A DNA stretch of 64,000 nt from the NCBI GenBank assembly GCA_036677425.1, contig JARFVT010000013.1:868001-932000 (forward strand). Reading direction: 5' to 3'. This document shows positions 27,047-35,491 of the stretch, one piece after another (the stretch's first letter is position 1; every line of letters starts with the position of its first letter). Position numbers and translations under genes: made by a program. The DNA comes from JARFVT01 sp036677425. GTDB taxonomy: Bacteria; Pseudomonadota; Alphaproteobacteria; UBA8366; Aestuariispiraceae. Under the pieces are notes generated by a model that worked only from the letters and a program-made list of their open reading frames with translations, did no database searches and was not told the origin of the DNA.

Positions 27047-27995
27047 TACCATTCCATAAATTAATTGCCTTCGTTGCAACCGCATCGACGCTAAGGCTAT
27101 TCATTAATGTTTCCGTTGTGCGGTGATCATAATCTGGAGCATTTGTTAATTCATCAAAGCTTTCAACCGTTCTTATAAAGGCGCAATCATCCCCCCAAGG
27201 TGCATATAATTTAGTTTTTGATGGGCCAAATAACCCCAATGTTTTTATACCAGCCGAAGCCGCCATATGCATTAAGCCAGAATCATTGCCAATATATAAA
27301 TCACATCGCTGCATACAGGCAAAAGCCGTCAATAAATCAACTTTACCGACTAAATCAATGCATTTTGATTTATCAATAGACCGCAAAACAGGGCTTGATT
27401 GTAACCGTTCATTATTCGCGCCAAAAACCACAATATGGGCATTTTCTAAGATGGCGTTATCTTTGGTTAATATTTTAATTAATGCGGCAAAATTCTCCGC
27501 CGGCCATATTTTACCTGCCCAATTTGCCGTAGGGCCGATTGCTAAAATGGTCTTTGCGTCATTGGGTATAAGTTTTTCAGCATTTTTAATATGTGCCGGA
27601 TTACACCATAGCTTAGGTGAGGGAGGATTCTTTGTTAAGCCCAAGGTTGAGGCCAATAATTCGACCCTATGTTGATTTTTTTTCGCCTTTGGTTGAATAT
27701 AGAATTTTTTACTCCATAATATATAACAAATGGCGGATCGTCGCAGGTCGATTATCATATCCCATCTAGTCATGACGGTTTTGCGCCACAGATCAAACCA
27801 ATGTAGGCCAAATTTTTTCTTTGGCATTAAAATTATTTGTGATAAATTTGGCATGCCACCAAAAAGAGGTGCAGATATTTGCCCCGTGGCGATTGTAAAT
27901 TTTGCCTGTGGATATTTATTAATTAAATGGTTTAATATTCCAGTCGATAATATGCTATCGCCAATTCGATTGGATGTTATGAATAAAATACGCAT
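27036..27995 (-). CDS. GT9-family glycosyltransferase (heptosyltransferase-like)
   Basis: A 319-residue protein resembling WaaC/WaaF/WaaQ. Start MRILFITSNRIGDSILSTGIL, glycine-rich GPTANWAGKIWPAENFAALI near residue 160, and the family signature YIGNDSGLMHMAASAGIKTLGLFGP near residue 235 followed by a C-terminal helix. It is the first gene of the minus-strand surface-glycan block, so LPS inner-core assembly in the cytoplasm is the likely role. Promoter sequences should lie in 27996-28150, a very AT-rich gap shared with the divergent ygfZ. Confidence 0.88.
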   Translation of the reverse strand: MRILFITSNRIGDSILSTGILNHLINKYPQAKFTIATGQISAPLFGGMPNLSQIILMPKKKFGLHWFDLWRKTVMTRWDMIIDLRRSAICYILWSKKFYIQPKAKKNQHRVELLASTLGLTKNPPSPKLWCNPAHIKNAEKLIPNDAKTILAIGPTANWAGKIWPAENFAALIKILTKDNAILENAHIVVFGANNERLQSSPVLRSIDKSKCIDLVGKVDLLTAFACMQRCDLYIGNDSGLMHMAASAGIKTLGLFGPSKTKLYAPWGDDCAFIRTVESFDELTNAPDYDHRTTETLMNSLSVDAVATKAINLWNGNDD

Positions 27996-28150
27996 GTAAA
28001 TATAATCTGGCTTTAAAATTATTGGATATTAACAATATATATATAATATTATAACTTGCCAACCATACATAATATATTAGAATTGCATTTAATGATAATA
28101 AGTCGCAATTGATATTAACAAGCGGCATTAAAATGAACGGAATTTAAATT

Positions 28151-29035
28151 ATGGGCATGACATATATTCCATTGCCTGATCGTGCTATTATTACCATAAA
28201 AGGGCATGATAGGGTATCATATTTACAAGGTCTTGTTTCAAATGATGTAGAGAAATCTGTTAAAGATAAGGCTGTATGGGCAGCTATTTTAACCCCACAG
28301 GGTAAATATTTGTTTGATTTTTTTATTACTGTAGTTGGCGATCAATTATGGTTAGATTGTCAAAAATCATGCATGATGGATTTAGGGCGGCTTTTACATA
28401 AATACAAACTTCATGCGGATATAGAACTTGGTATAGGTAAAAATCTTAAAATTTACGCCATTTTTGATAGTGGTGAGTATTTTGACGGCAATAAATTTAA
28501 TTTTACCGCAATTTATGATGACCCACGGTTAATTATAATGGGAAAGAGGGTAATTTTATCAAATAATGATTTGAAAGTATTTACCAACCTTAATATAAGG
28601 CAAGCTACCATAGGTGATTATGATCAAAGACGCATAACAAACGGCCTTCCTGATGGTTCAAATGATATGAAGCCTGAAAAAGCTTTGTTATTGGAAAATG
28701 GTTTTGATGAGCTATCGGGTATCGATTGGCAAAAAGGTTGTTTCATTGGGCAAGAAATTACGGCAAGGATGAAATATCGTGGTTTGGTTAAAAAACGCTT
28801 GCTATCGGTTATATTTGATGGTGAACCGCCAGAATCAGGCACTAAGATAACCATGAATGGTAAAAATATTGGTGAAGTTAAATCTGTTATTAATAATATA
28901 GGTTTAGCATTGATTTATATTGCAAATATTAATAGTATTAATAATAATAGTTTAAATGATTATGACTTTATTGCTGGTAACTCTAGGGTTGAATTAAATA
29001 TTACTTCATGGTTTGATATATTTAATTATAGTTAA
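28151..29035 (+). CDS. ygfZ: folate-binding YgfZ-type protein (Fe-S cluster / tRNA modification factor)
   Basis: A 294-residue member of the YgfZ/GcvT-like family. The diagnostic motif KGCFIGQEITAR (consensus K-G-C-x-x-GQE) is at about residues 197-208, and the N-terminal folate-binding part has SYLQGLVSNDV and WAAILTPQGKYLFDFF. YgfZ proteins use tetrahydrofolate in upkeep of certain Fe-S enzymes. The C-terminus is rich in Asn and Ile, reflecting the AT-rich genome. It starts with ATG at 28151 after CGGA. The cyclase-like gene follows 61 bp later. Confidence 0.88.
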   Translation: MGMTYIPLPDRAIITIKGHDRVSYLQGLVSNDVEKSVKDKAVWAAILTPQGKYLFDFFITVVGDQLWLDCQKSCMMDLGRLLHKYKLHADIELGIGKNLKIYAIFDSGEYFDGNKFNFTAIYDDPRLIIMGKRVILSNNDLKVFTNLNIRQATIGDYDQRRITNGLPDGSNDMKPEKALLLENGFDELSGIDWQKGCFIGQEITARMKYRGLVKKRLLSVIFDGEPPESGTKITMNGKNIGEVKSVINNIGLALIYIANINSINNNSLNDYDFIAGNSRVELNITSWFDIFNYS

Positions 29036-29096
29036 GTTACTGCTTATATGAAATATTAGCCTAAAATTATTTCTATAATATTATTAAGGTTTTTTT

Positions 29097-31022
29097 ATGG
29101 CAGACAACCGCCAAATAAAATTTGAAGTTTATGCAAAGCAAGGCACTAGCTGGCGAATTCATACTCACTATGATTCTAATTATCGAAGCGAAGCCATTGA
29201 TGATGCAAAACGAGTTGAAAGACAAGCAGGTATTAGCGCGTCTTGTGTGATGCGTGTTTCATATGATGAATTTAATAATGAGTCTAATGATAGTGTTATT
29301 TACCATACTGCATCACTAAAAACACGACCATCTTTTAAAGAAATGGGAAAAACACAAAATAGCAAGCGAGCCATAATATCTGATTCCAAGTCTAATACAG
29401 CTTCGCCGTCTGGTTCCGTTAAGTATAATGCTATGATTGATTATGAAGTTCAGAATAAAGAATTTCAAAAACAACAGCATCGTGAAATATTAAAACAGCA
29501 AAATATACATGATGATAGTGTTATGGCATCTTTAAATTCACAAGAAAATAAAGAAACAAATATAAATTTTTTACATTTATTTTTTGCAATGTTATTTTCA
29601 TCTATTTTTGGCCTTGCATCTTGTATATTTATATATACTGCATTGCAGTATATGGAGGCGGATGTTTCAAAAAATACTTTATATATTATTTTTACAGCAA
29701 ATTTTAGCGTTGTTTTTTTATTAATATTCACGCCAATGGTTATAAGAATATTAAGTAACAAAGATAAATATAATGATAATTCTAATTACAATAATCATAC
29801 AGTTGATAATAATATTAATATATCAATGGACAATGATCTTTTGAAAGATGAATTATTAAATAATGATAATATTATAAAACCATTAAATGATGCAGAAGAA
29901 ATTAAGTATAATAAATATAATATAAAACCAGAAGATGAAGATAGATTTTTTCCTGAAGATATTAATATAAAAGTTCAAATAAACAACTCTATCAATAAAG
30001 AAAATAAAGTTGTAGTAAAAATACATCCAGAAATTTTAGAGAAAAAAATCAACAAGCCAGAGGAAAAATCTAGTGAAAATATTGCGGCTATTAATAATAT
30101 AAAAAATATTTTATCTGCTCTAGTTGCCGAGGCACAAATGCAATATAGCGATAAATTATTGATCGATTCATATTTACGATTTGGTGCAATATTATTTTTA
30201 GCAGGAACAGCAGATGAAATAGCGCATAGATTGGGGCTGAATAAGGAAAAATATTTACCTATTTTGGTGTCGGAGGTGGAATATATAGGGGCAAGTCATG
30301 CCGATGCAAACGGGTTTTGTGTTAATATTAATGAATATCTTTTGGATAAGTGTTATTTAAATATGTATAATATTGGACGCAATTTTGGCAAGAATAAATT
30401 AACATCAAAAACAGAAGAATCTGGGTTTATTGATTGCTTAGAATATTGGTTGCGACCGGTTATTAAACAAAATATAGCCGATAGTGATAATAAAAATTTT
30501 GATGATGATAAATTTAATAAAAATTTTGTAGCAGTTTTATTTACAGATATTGTTGATTCAACAGAGAACCAACAAAAAATGGGCGATGAATGGATGATGA
30601 AAGTGGTTCATTTACATAATGAATCAGTTCGCGAAGCATTAAAGAAATATAATGGCCAGGAAATAAAACATATGGGTTATGGCATTATGGCATCTTTTCC
30701 TACGGTTAATTATGCTGTATCAGCCAGCATAATTATGCAGGAAGATTTTATTTCAGAAGGCATAGCAAACCCAGAATATAAATTTGAGGTGCGTATTGGT
30801 ATAAGTGCAGGACAGCCAATCCATGAAGGTGGCGATATATTTGGTACACCTGTTAATTTAGCGGCGAGAGTGTTAAATAAAGCAGGGGCAGGACAAATAG
30901 CCGTATCATCTATTGTCAAAGATATGTGCGATATTGGTAGGCTTAAATTTTTGGAAATTGGCAATATGAAGTTAAAAGGCTTCAAAAAATTAGAGACTAT
31001 TTTCCACGTCAAGTATGATTGA
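29097..31022 (+). CDS. membrane-anchored class III adenylate/guanylate cyclase-like protein, second metal Asp replaced
   Basis: 641 residues. Residues 1-60 form a small conserved-looking domain, 60-150 are a polar linker, and two membrane helices lie at about 157-180 and 195-215. An Asn/Asp-rich linker runs to about 330, a helical region of unknown function to about 450, and a C-terminal class III cyclase catalytic domain from about 475. The domain keeps the first metal Asp (LFTDIVDST, D484), the purine-contact Lys (EIKHMG), RIGISAG and the transition-state Asn/Arg in TPVNLAARV. The second metal Asp, expected 44 residues after D484, is Tyr528 (GYG instead of GDG). One base (G to T) would explain it. 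It may be a regulatory pseudo-cyclase, or active with altered metal use. Confidence 0.88.
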   Translation: MADNRQIKFEVYAKQGTSWRIHTHYDSNYRSEAIDDAKRVERQAGISASCVMRVSYDEFNNESNDSVIYHTASLKTRPSFKEMGKTQNSKRAIISDSKSNTASPSGSVKYNAMIDYEVQNKEFQKQQHREILKQQNIHDDSVMASLNSQENKETNINFLHLFFAMLFSSIFGLASCIFIYTALQYMEADVSKNTLYIIFTANFSVVFLLIFTPMVIRILSNKDKYNDNSNYNNHTVDNNINISMDNDLLKDELLNNDNIIKPLNDAEEIKYNKYNIKPEDEDRFFPEDINIKVQINNSINKENKVVVKIHPEILEKKINKPEEKSSENIAAINNIKNILSALVAEAQMQYSDKLLIDSYLRFGAILFLAGTADEIAHRLGLNKEKYLPILVSEVEYIGASHADANGFCVNINEYLLDKCYLNMYNIGRNFGKNKLTSKTEESGFIDCLEYWLRPVIKQNIADSDNKNFDDDKFNKNFVAVLFTDIVDSTENQQKMGDEWMMKVVHLHNESVREALKKYNGQEIKHMGYGIMASFPTVNYAVSASIIMQEDFISEGIANPEYKFEVRIGISAGQPIHEGGDIFGTPVNLAARVLNKAGAGQIAVSSIVKDMCDIGRLKFLEIGNMKLKGFKKLETIFHVKYD

Positions 31023-31097
31023 TTTCTTTTGCGGGTTATATAAAAATATATTAGCTTGAGGGAATATATTTTAGCATCATCATTTAGGAGTATTATA

Positions 31098-32264
31098 ATG
31101 AGTGCGTGTATAGTTGGTTGGTCGCATACTAAATTTGGTAAATTGATTGATGAGGATGTGGAAAGTTTAATAATTTCTGCAGCAAAATTGGCAATGGAAG
31201 ATGCAAAACTTGCACCAGAAGATATTGATGCGATTTATCTAGGCTGGTATAATGGCGGGTTTTCTAAACAGGATTTTGGGTCCTCGCTGGTATTAAATGG
31301 TATTGATGGTTTGCGTTTTAAGCCATCAACAAGGGTTGAAAATGCCTGCGCAACTGGCAGTGCCGCCATCCATCAGGCTGCCAATTTTATCGACGCTAAA
31401 CAAGGTAAAAAGGTGTTGGTAATTGGTGTTGAAAAAATGACATCAACCACTGGTTCTGAAGTTGGCAATATTCTTTTACAAGCATCATATCTTAAAGAAG
31501 AAAGCGGCGTCGAAGGTGGTTTTGCTGGTATATTTGGGCAAATTGCTGCTGGATATTTTCAAAAATATGGCGATCAATCAGAAGCATTGGCGCGAATTGC
31601 TGCAAAAAATCATAGAAATGGCTGTGCCAACCCATATGCACATTTACAAAAAGACTTTGGCTATGATTTTTGTCGTCAAATATCTGAAAAAAACCCTATT
31701 GTTGCAGGGCCATTGAAGCGTACTGATTGCTCTATGGTATCTGATGGGGCTGCGGCTATTGTGCTTAGCGATATAAATTCTGCCTTATCGATGGACAAGG
31801 CCGTTATTTTTCGTAATCGCACCCAAGTTAATGATTATTTGCCGATGAGCCGCCGTGATATGACATATTTTGATGGTTGTGCTAAGGCATGGCATATGGC
31901 CTTTGATAAATCTAACTTAACCATTGATGATCTTAGTTTCATTGAAACCCATGATTGTTTTACTATTGCCGAATTAATGCAATATGACGCGATGGGAATT
32001 ACGGAAAAAGGTAAGGGATTCATCGCAATAAATGAAGGATGGACACAAAAAGATGGTAAAATACCCGTAAATCCATCGGGTGGTCTGAAAGCAAAAGGAC
32101 ATCCCATTGGTGCGACCGGCGTTTCAATGCATGTTATGGCAGCAATGCAATTAACAAAAACCGCCAATGAAATGCAAGTTAAAGATGCAGCTATAGGCGG
32201 TATATTCAATATGGGTGGGGCAGGTGTTGCCAATTATGTATCAATATTAGAGGCAATCAGATAA
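31098..32264 (+). CDS. thiolase family protein (SCP-x / acetyl-CoA acetyltransferase type)
   Basis: About 388 residues from the ATG at 31098, which has AGGAG 7 bp upstream; the TTG at 31056 is rejected. The thiolase fold shows the nucleophilic Cys in ENACATGSAA near residue 88, HDCFTIAE in the SCP2-type position near 295, and the C-terminal GLKAKGHPIGATG and NMGGAGVANYVSIL. This subgroup (SCP-x-like) cleaves or condenses 3-oxoacyl-CoAs; the usual second Cys of the C-terminal CxG motif is replaced by GG, normal for the group. It lies alone between the cyclase-like gene and mucR. Physiological substrate unknown. Confidence 0.88.
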   Translation: MSACIVGWSHTKFGKLIDEDVESLIISAAKLAMEDAKLAPEDIDAIYLGWYNGGFSKQDFGSSLVLNGIDGLRFKPSTRVENACATGSAAIHQAANFIDAKQGKKVLVIGVEKMTSTTGSEVGNILLQASYLKEESGVEGGFAGIFGQIAAGYFQKYGDQSEALARIAAKNHRNGCANPYAHLQKDFGYDFCRQISEKNPIVAGPLKRTDCSMVSDGAAAIVLSDINSALSMDKAVIFRNRTQVNDYLPMSRRDMTYFDGCAKAWHMAFDKSNLTIDDLSFIETHDCFTIAELMQYDAMGITEKGKGFIAINEGWTQKDGKIPVNPSGGLKAKGHPIGATGVSMHVMAAMQLTKTANEMQVKDAAIGGIFNMGGAGVANYVSILEAIR

Positions 32265-32297
32265 TATCAATTAATGTATTTTAATATTAAATATTGC

Positions 32298-32720
32298 TTA
32301 TTGAGATCGATTGATGGTGTTTCGCCCTAAGCCAATTTTTTTGGCAAAATATGAGCGTTGCGCCGCATAATTTGGTGCAACCATTGGATAATCATTAGGT
32401 AAACCCCATTTAATCCGGTATTCTTCGGGTGAAAGACCATATGTTGTCCGCAAATGACGTTTTAACATTTTAAGCTTTTTACCATCTTCAAGACATACAA
32501 TATAATCGTCAGTGATTGATTTTTTAACTGGTACAGCGGCTTTTCTATTGCTGCGTAATATGCGGCGTTTATTACTAATATTATGCAATGTTTTATATAC
32601 CGTATTAATAACTTTGCCAATTTGTACGCTATTCAATTGGTTATTTCTAAGATAGGACGATACAATATTGCTGGTTATGCTTAGTAAATTTGCATGCATA
32701 CCTTTATTATTATCAACCAT
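32298..32720 (-). CDS. MucR/Ros-family transcriptional regulator
   Basis: A 140-residue DNA-binding protein. The Ros/MucR core occupies residues about 72-135: YIVCLEDGKKLKMLKRHLRTTYGLSPEEYRIKWGLPNDYPMVAPNYAAQRS is the family hallmark (quoted by landmarks: CLEDGKK, LKRHLRTTYG, EEYRIKWGLP). The Ros zinc site C-x2-C...H-x3-H is changed to C-x2-D...H-x3-T, as in MucR relatives that fold with altered or no zinc. MucR proteins are global H-NS-like regulators that bind AT-rich DNA and usually repress their own gene. The 450-bp AT-rich gap upstream is a plausible target. Residues 1-70 probably mediate oligomerisation. Confidence 0.93.
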   Translation of the reverse strand: MVDNNKGMHANLLSITSNIVSSYLRNNQLNSVQIGKVINTVYKTLHNISNKRRILRSNRKAAVPVKKSITDDYIVCLEDGKKLKMLKRHLRTTYGLSPEEYRIKWGLPNDYPMVAPNYAAQRSYFAKKIGLGRNTINRSQ

Positions 32721-33176
32721 ATTATAAAATTCCTTGTTTATATTGCAATAATTAGCGTTATGTAATTTGATATAATGCCAAAATTAAATTAATTTTATAG
32801 TTAAAATATATATCAATATTGCTATAAAAGCATTTTGTAAGAAGTAATTCAATAATAAAGTTATTTTTATGAAAATATATAATAAAACTAATAAAAATAT
32901 ATGGTTTGTTCATATAAAAATGTAATTTATATTTGATTTTTAGTGTTTAATTACTTTGTGTTTACTAAATTATATTTAAAAATAGTATTTGTTATTATAT
33001 ACAAGCATACTATCTATTGTGTATTTTTTATTATAAATAACTATAGATTGTGTTATAAGGTTTTTATAATTATATGTTATACATAATGTTTGTATATATT
33101 TTTTATACTGATAATATTTGTCGGTAATTAATATATTAGGTCATATGCATGGTTAATATTTTCGATTGGAATGAAT
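32721..33176. promoter_or_regulatory. long AT-rich divergent region between mucR and rpiB
   Basis: About 450 bases with no supportable gene and an extreme run of A and T, more so than other gaps in the window. It contains many TpA steps and near-repeats (for example GTGTTTAATTACTTTGTGTTTACTAAAT-like copies around 32943-32967). Both mucR (-) and rpiB (+) must be transcribed from here. MucR relatives are known to bind T-A-rich promoter DNA, so autoregulation is likely, but no single operator can be named. Confidence 0.5.
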
Positions 33177-33605
33177 ATGTATAAAATTGCTATTGCTTCT
33201 GATCATGGTGGTGTGGATGTTAAGTCTTTTTTAAAAAACAAGCTTAAAAAATCTGGTTATGATATTATTGATTTAGGCACTCATAATGATGAAGCTGTCG
33301 ATTATCCAGATTATGCCAATAAAATTGCCGATGTTATAAAAGATGGTTCTGTTGATTATGGTATATTAATTTGTGGAACAGGTATTGGTATTTCCATCGC
33401 TGCTAATCGTCATCACCATATTCGCGCTGCATTATGCTCTACAACAACTGATGCCAGGTTGGCACGCGCTCATAATGACGCTAATGTTATTGCATTGGGC
33501 GCAAGGACGATGGGTGAAATTTTAATTTTAGATTGTGTCAAAATATTTTTGTCGACCGATTTTGTAGCTGGTCGTCATGCCTTACGTATTAAAAAAATAT
33601 CATAA
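33177..33605 (+). CDS. rpiB: ribose 5-phosphate isomerase B
   Basis: About 142 residues from the ATG at 33177, since GGA at 33168-33170 lies 6 bp before it and touches the alternative ATG at 33171. RpiB/LacAB fold: IAIASDHGG at the N-terminus, IDLGTHNDEAVDYPDYA, the catalytic Cys in GILICGTGIGISIAANR near residue 65, and NVIALGARTMG. It interconverts ribose 5-phosphate and ribulose 5-phosphate. glyA follows after about 60 bp, the usual alphaproteobacterial order rpiB-glyA-nrdR-ribD. Confidence 0.95.
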   Translation: MYKIAIASDHGGVDVKSFLKNKLKKSGYDIIDLGTHNDEAVDYPDYANKIADVIKDGSVDYGILICGTGIGISIAANRHHHIRAALCSTTTDARLARAHNDANVIALGARTMGEILILDCVKIFLSTDFVAGRHALRIKKIS

Positions 33606-33667
33606 ATTTATACATTCAATTAAGTTCTAAATTCTAGGATGATAAATAATTAAAGGTTAGAATAGTG

Positions 33668-34978
33668 ATGAGTAATAAAGCTGATCTTTTTGGTTTTAAT
33701 GGTTTTTTTGATGAAAATGTTGAAACATCTGATCCTGATATCTTTGGCGCGTTAAATGGTGAATTATCACGGCAACAAAAGGGTATTGAATTAATTGCAT
33801 CGGAAAATATAGTTAGCCGGGCTGTGATGCAAACTATGGGTTCTGTCTTTACTAATAAATATGCCGAAGGATATTCTGGCAGACGTTATTATGGCGGTTG
33901 CGAGAAAGTTGATATCGCCGAAAATTTAGCTATAGAACGTGCAAAGAAGCTATTTAATTGTCAATTTGTTAATGTGCAACCGCATTCAGGCGCACAGGCA
34001 AACCAAGGTGTTTTCTTTGCTTTGTTAAAGCCAGGTGAAACATTTTTAGGTTTAAATTTGGCTTGTGGTGGTCATTTGACCCATGGTGCTGCCCCGAACC
34101 AATCGGGCAAATGGTTTAATGCAGTGCAATATGAGGTCAATCGTGATGATAATTTAATCGATTTTGATCAGGTGGAGGCATTGGCTAAAGAACATAAACC
34201 AAAATTAATAATTGCGGGTGGTTCTGCATATCCACGCATTATTGATTTCAAGCGTTTTCGTGAAATTGCCGATCTTGTTGGGGCAAAATTAATGGTTGAT
34301 ATGGCGCATTTTGCTGGATTAGTTGCGGGCGGACAACATCCAAATCCACTTGAATATGCCGATATTGTTACAACTACAACCCATAAAACATTGCGTGGGC
34401 CACGCGGTGGTATGATCTTAACTAATGATGCGGATATTGCTAAAAAAATTAATTCATCGATATTTCCAGGCCTACAAGGTGGTCCATTGATGCATATAAT
34501 TGCCGCAAAGGCGGTTGCTTTTGGCGAGGCATTGCGCCCAGAATTTAAAATATATACCGATCAAGTAGTTAAAAATGCAAAGATTTTGGCAAAAACATTA
34601 ATCGCGGGTGGTTTTGATATTGTTTCTGGCGGCACTGATACACATTTAATGTTGGTTGATCTAAGACCAAAGGGATTAACGGGTAATATTGCTGAAAAGG
34701 CATTGGAACGTTCTGGCTTGACATGTAATAAAAATGGTATTCCTTTTGATCCAGAAAAACCAATGGTAACAAGTGGTGTGCGTTTAGGAACGCCGGCGGC
34801 GACAACTCGTGGTTTTAAGGAAGCAGAATTTGTAATCATTGCTGAATTAATTCTTGAAGTTTTAAATGGTCTTGCCGCTAATGGAGCTGAAGGAAATAGC
34901 GTCGTCGAAGCATCAGTATTATCAAGGGTTGAGGAGATTTGCGCTCGTTTTCCTTTATATGATCAGGCTTTATCGTAA
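33668..34978 (+). CDS. glyA: serine hydroxymethyltransferase
   Basis: 436 residues from the ATG at 33668; a GTG at 33665 directly before it is an equivalent start, with AAGG upstream. This PLP enzyme converts serine and tetrahydrofolate to glycine and methylene-tetrahydrofolate. Motifs: IELIASENIVSRAVM, KYAEGYSGRRYYGGCE, HSGAQAN, the PLP Lys in TTTTHKTLRGPRGG near residue 240, and GVRLGTPAATTRG. All intact. It supplies one-carbon units beside the folate genes elsewhere in the window and precedes nrdR by 48 bp. Confidence 0.98.
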   Translation: MSNKADLFGFNGFFDENVETSDPDIFGALNGELSRQQKGIELIASENIVSRAVMQTMGSVFTNKYAEGYSGRRYYGGCEKVDIAENLAIERAKKLFNCQFVNVQPHSGAQANQGVFFALLKPGETFLGLNLACGGHLTHGAAPNQSGKWFNAVQYEVNRDDNLIDFDQVEALAKEHKPKLIIAGGSAYPRIIDFKRFREIADLVGAKLMVDMAHFAGLVAGGQHPNPLEYADIVTTTTHKTLRGPRGGMILTNDADIAKKINSSIFPGLQGGPLMHIIAAKAVAFGEALRPEFKIYTDQVVKNAKILAKTLIAGGFDIVSGGTDTHLMLVDLRPKGLTGNIAEKALERSGLTCNKNGIPFDPEKPMVTSGVRLGTPAATTRGFKEAEFVIIAELILEVLNGLAANGAEGNSVVEASVLSRVEEICARFPLYDQALS

Positions 34979-35026
34979 TGGTTTTACGATGATTACTAAT
35001 TTTTAATTTATGGGAGGAAATTTTAT

Positions 35027-35491
35027 ATGAAATGTCCATTTTGTGGTCATGATGACACACAGGTAAAAGATTCCCGTCCAACGGAGGAAAATTCAGTAAT
35101 AAGACGTAGGCGGTCATGCAATAATTGTGCGGCGCGTTTCACAACATTTGAGCGTATACAATTGCGCGAATTATCAGTTTTGAAACGTAATAATCAACGA
35201 CAAATATTTGACCGTGAAAAATTATTGCGATCAATGCGAATATCGCTTAGCAAGCGCAATATTGACCCTGATATTGTCGAACGAGAAGTAAATTCAATCG
35301 TGCGACGATTAGAAAGCAGTGGCGAGAGCGAAATAAGGGTTAAGACCATTGGTGAAATGGTAATGGATTCATTATTACAACTTGATAAAATAGCCTATAT
35401 TCGTTTTGCTTCTGTTTATAAAAACTTTCATGAAGTCAAAGATTTTGAGAATTTCATTGATAATGAAAAAATTAATGATGGCGATAAATGA
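35027..35491 (+). CDS. nrdR: transcriptional repressor NrdR
   Basis: A 154-residue nucleotide-sensing repressor of ribonucleotide reductase genes. The zinc ribbon uses Cys3, Cys6, Cys31 and Cys34 (MKCPFC ... SCNNC), followed by RFTTFERI and an ATP-cone domain (residues about 49-139, LKRNNQRQIFDREKLL). The start has a GGGAGGA site. The end overlaps the ribD start region by a few to about 30 bases. No NrdR box upstream of another gene in this window was recognised. Confidence 0.97.
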   Translation: MKCPFCGHDDTQVKDSRPTEENSVIRRRRSCNNCAARFTTFERIQLRELSVLKRNNQRQIFDREKLLRSMRISLSKRNIDPDIVEREVNSIVRRLESSGESEIRVKTIGEMVMDSLLQLDKIAYIRFASVYKNFHEVKDFENFIDNEKINDGDK

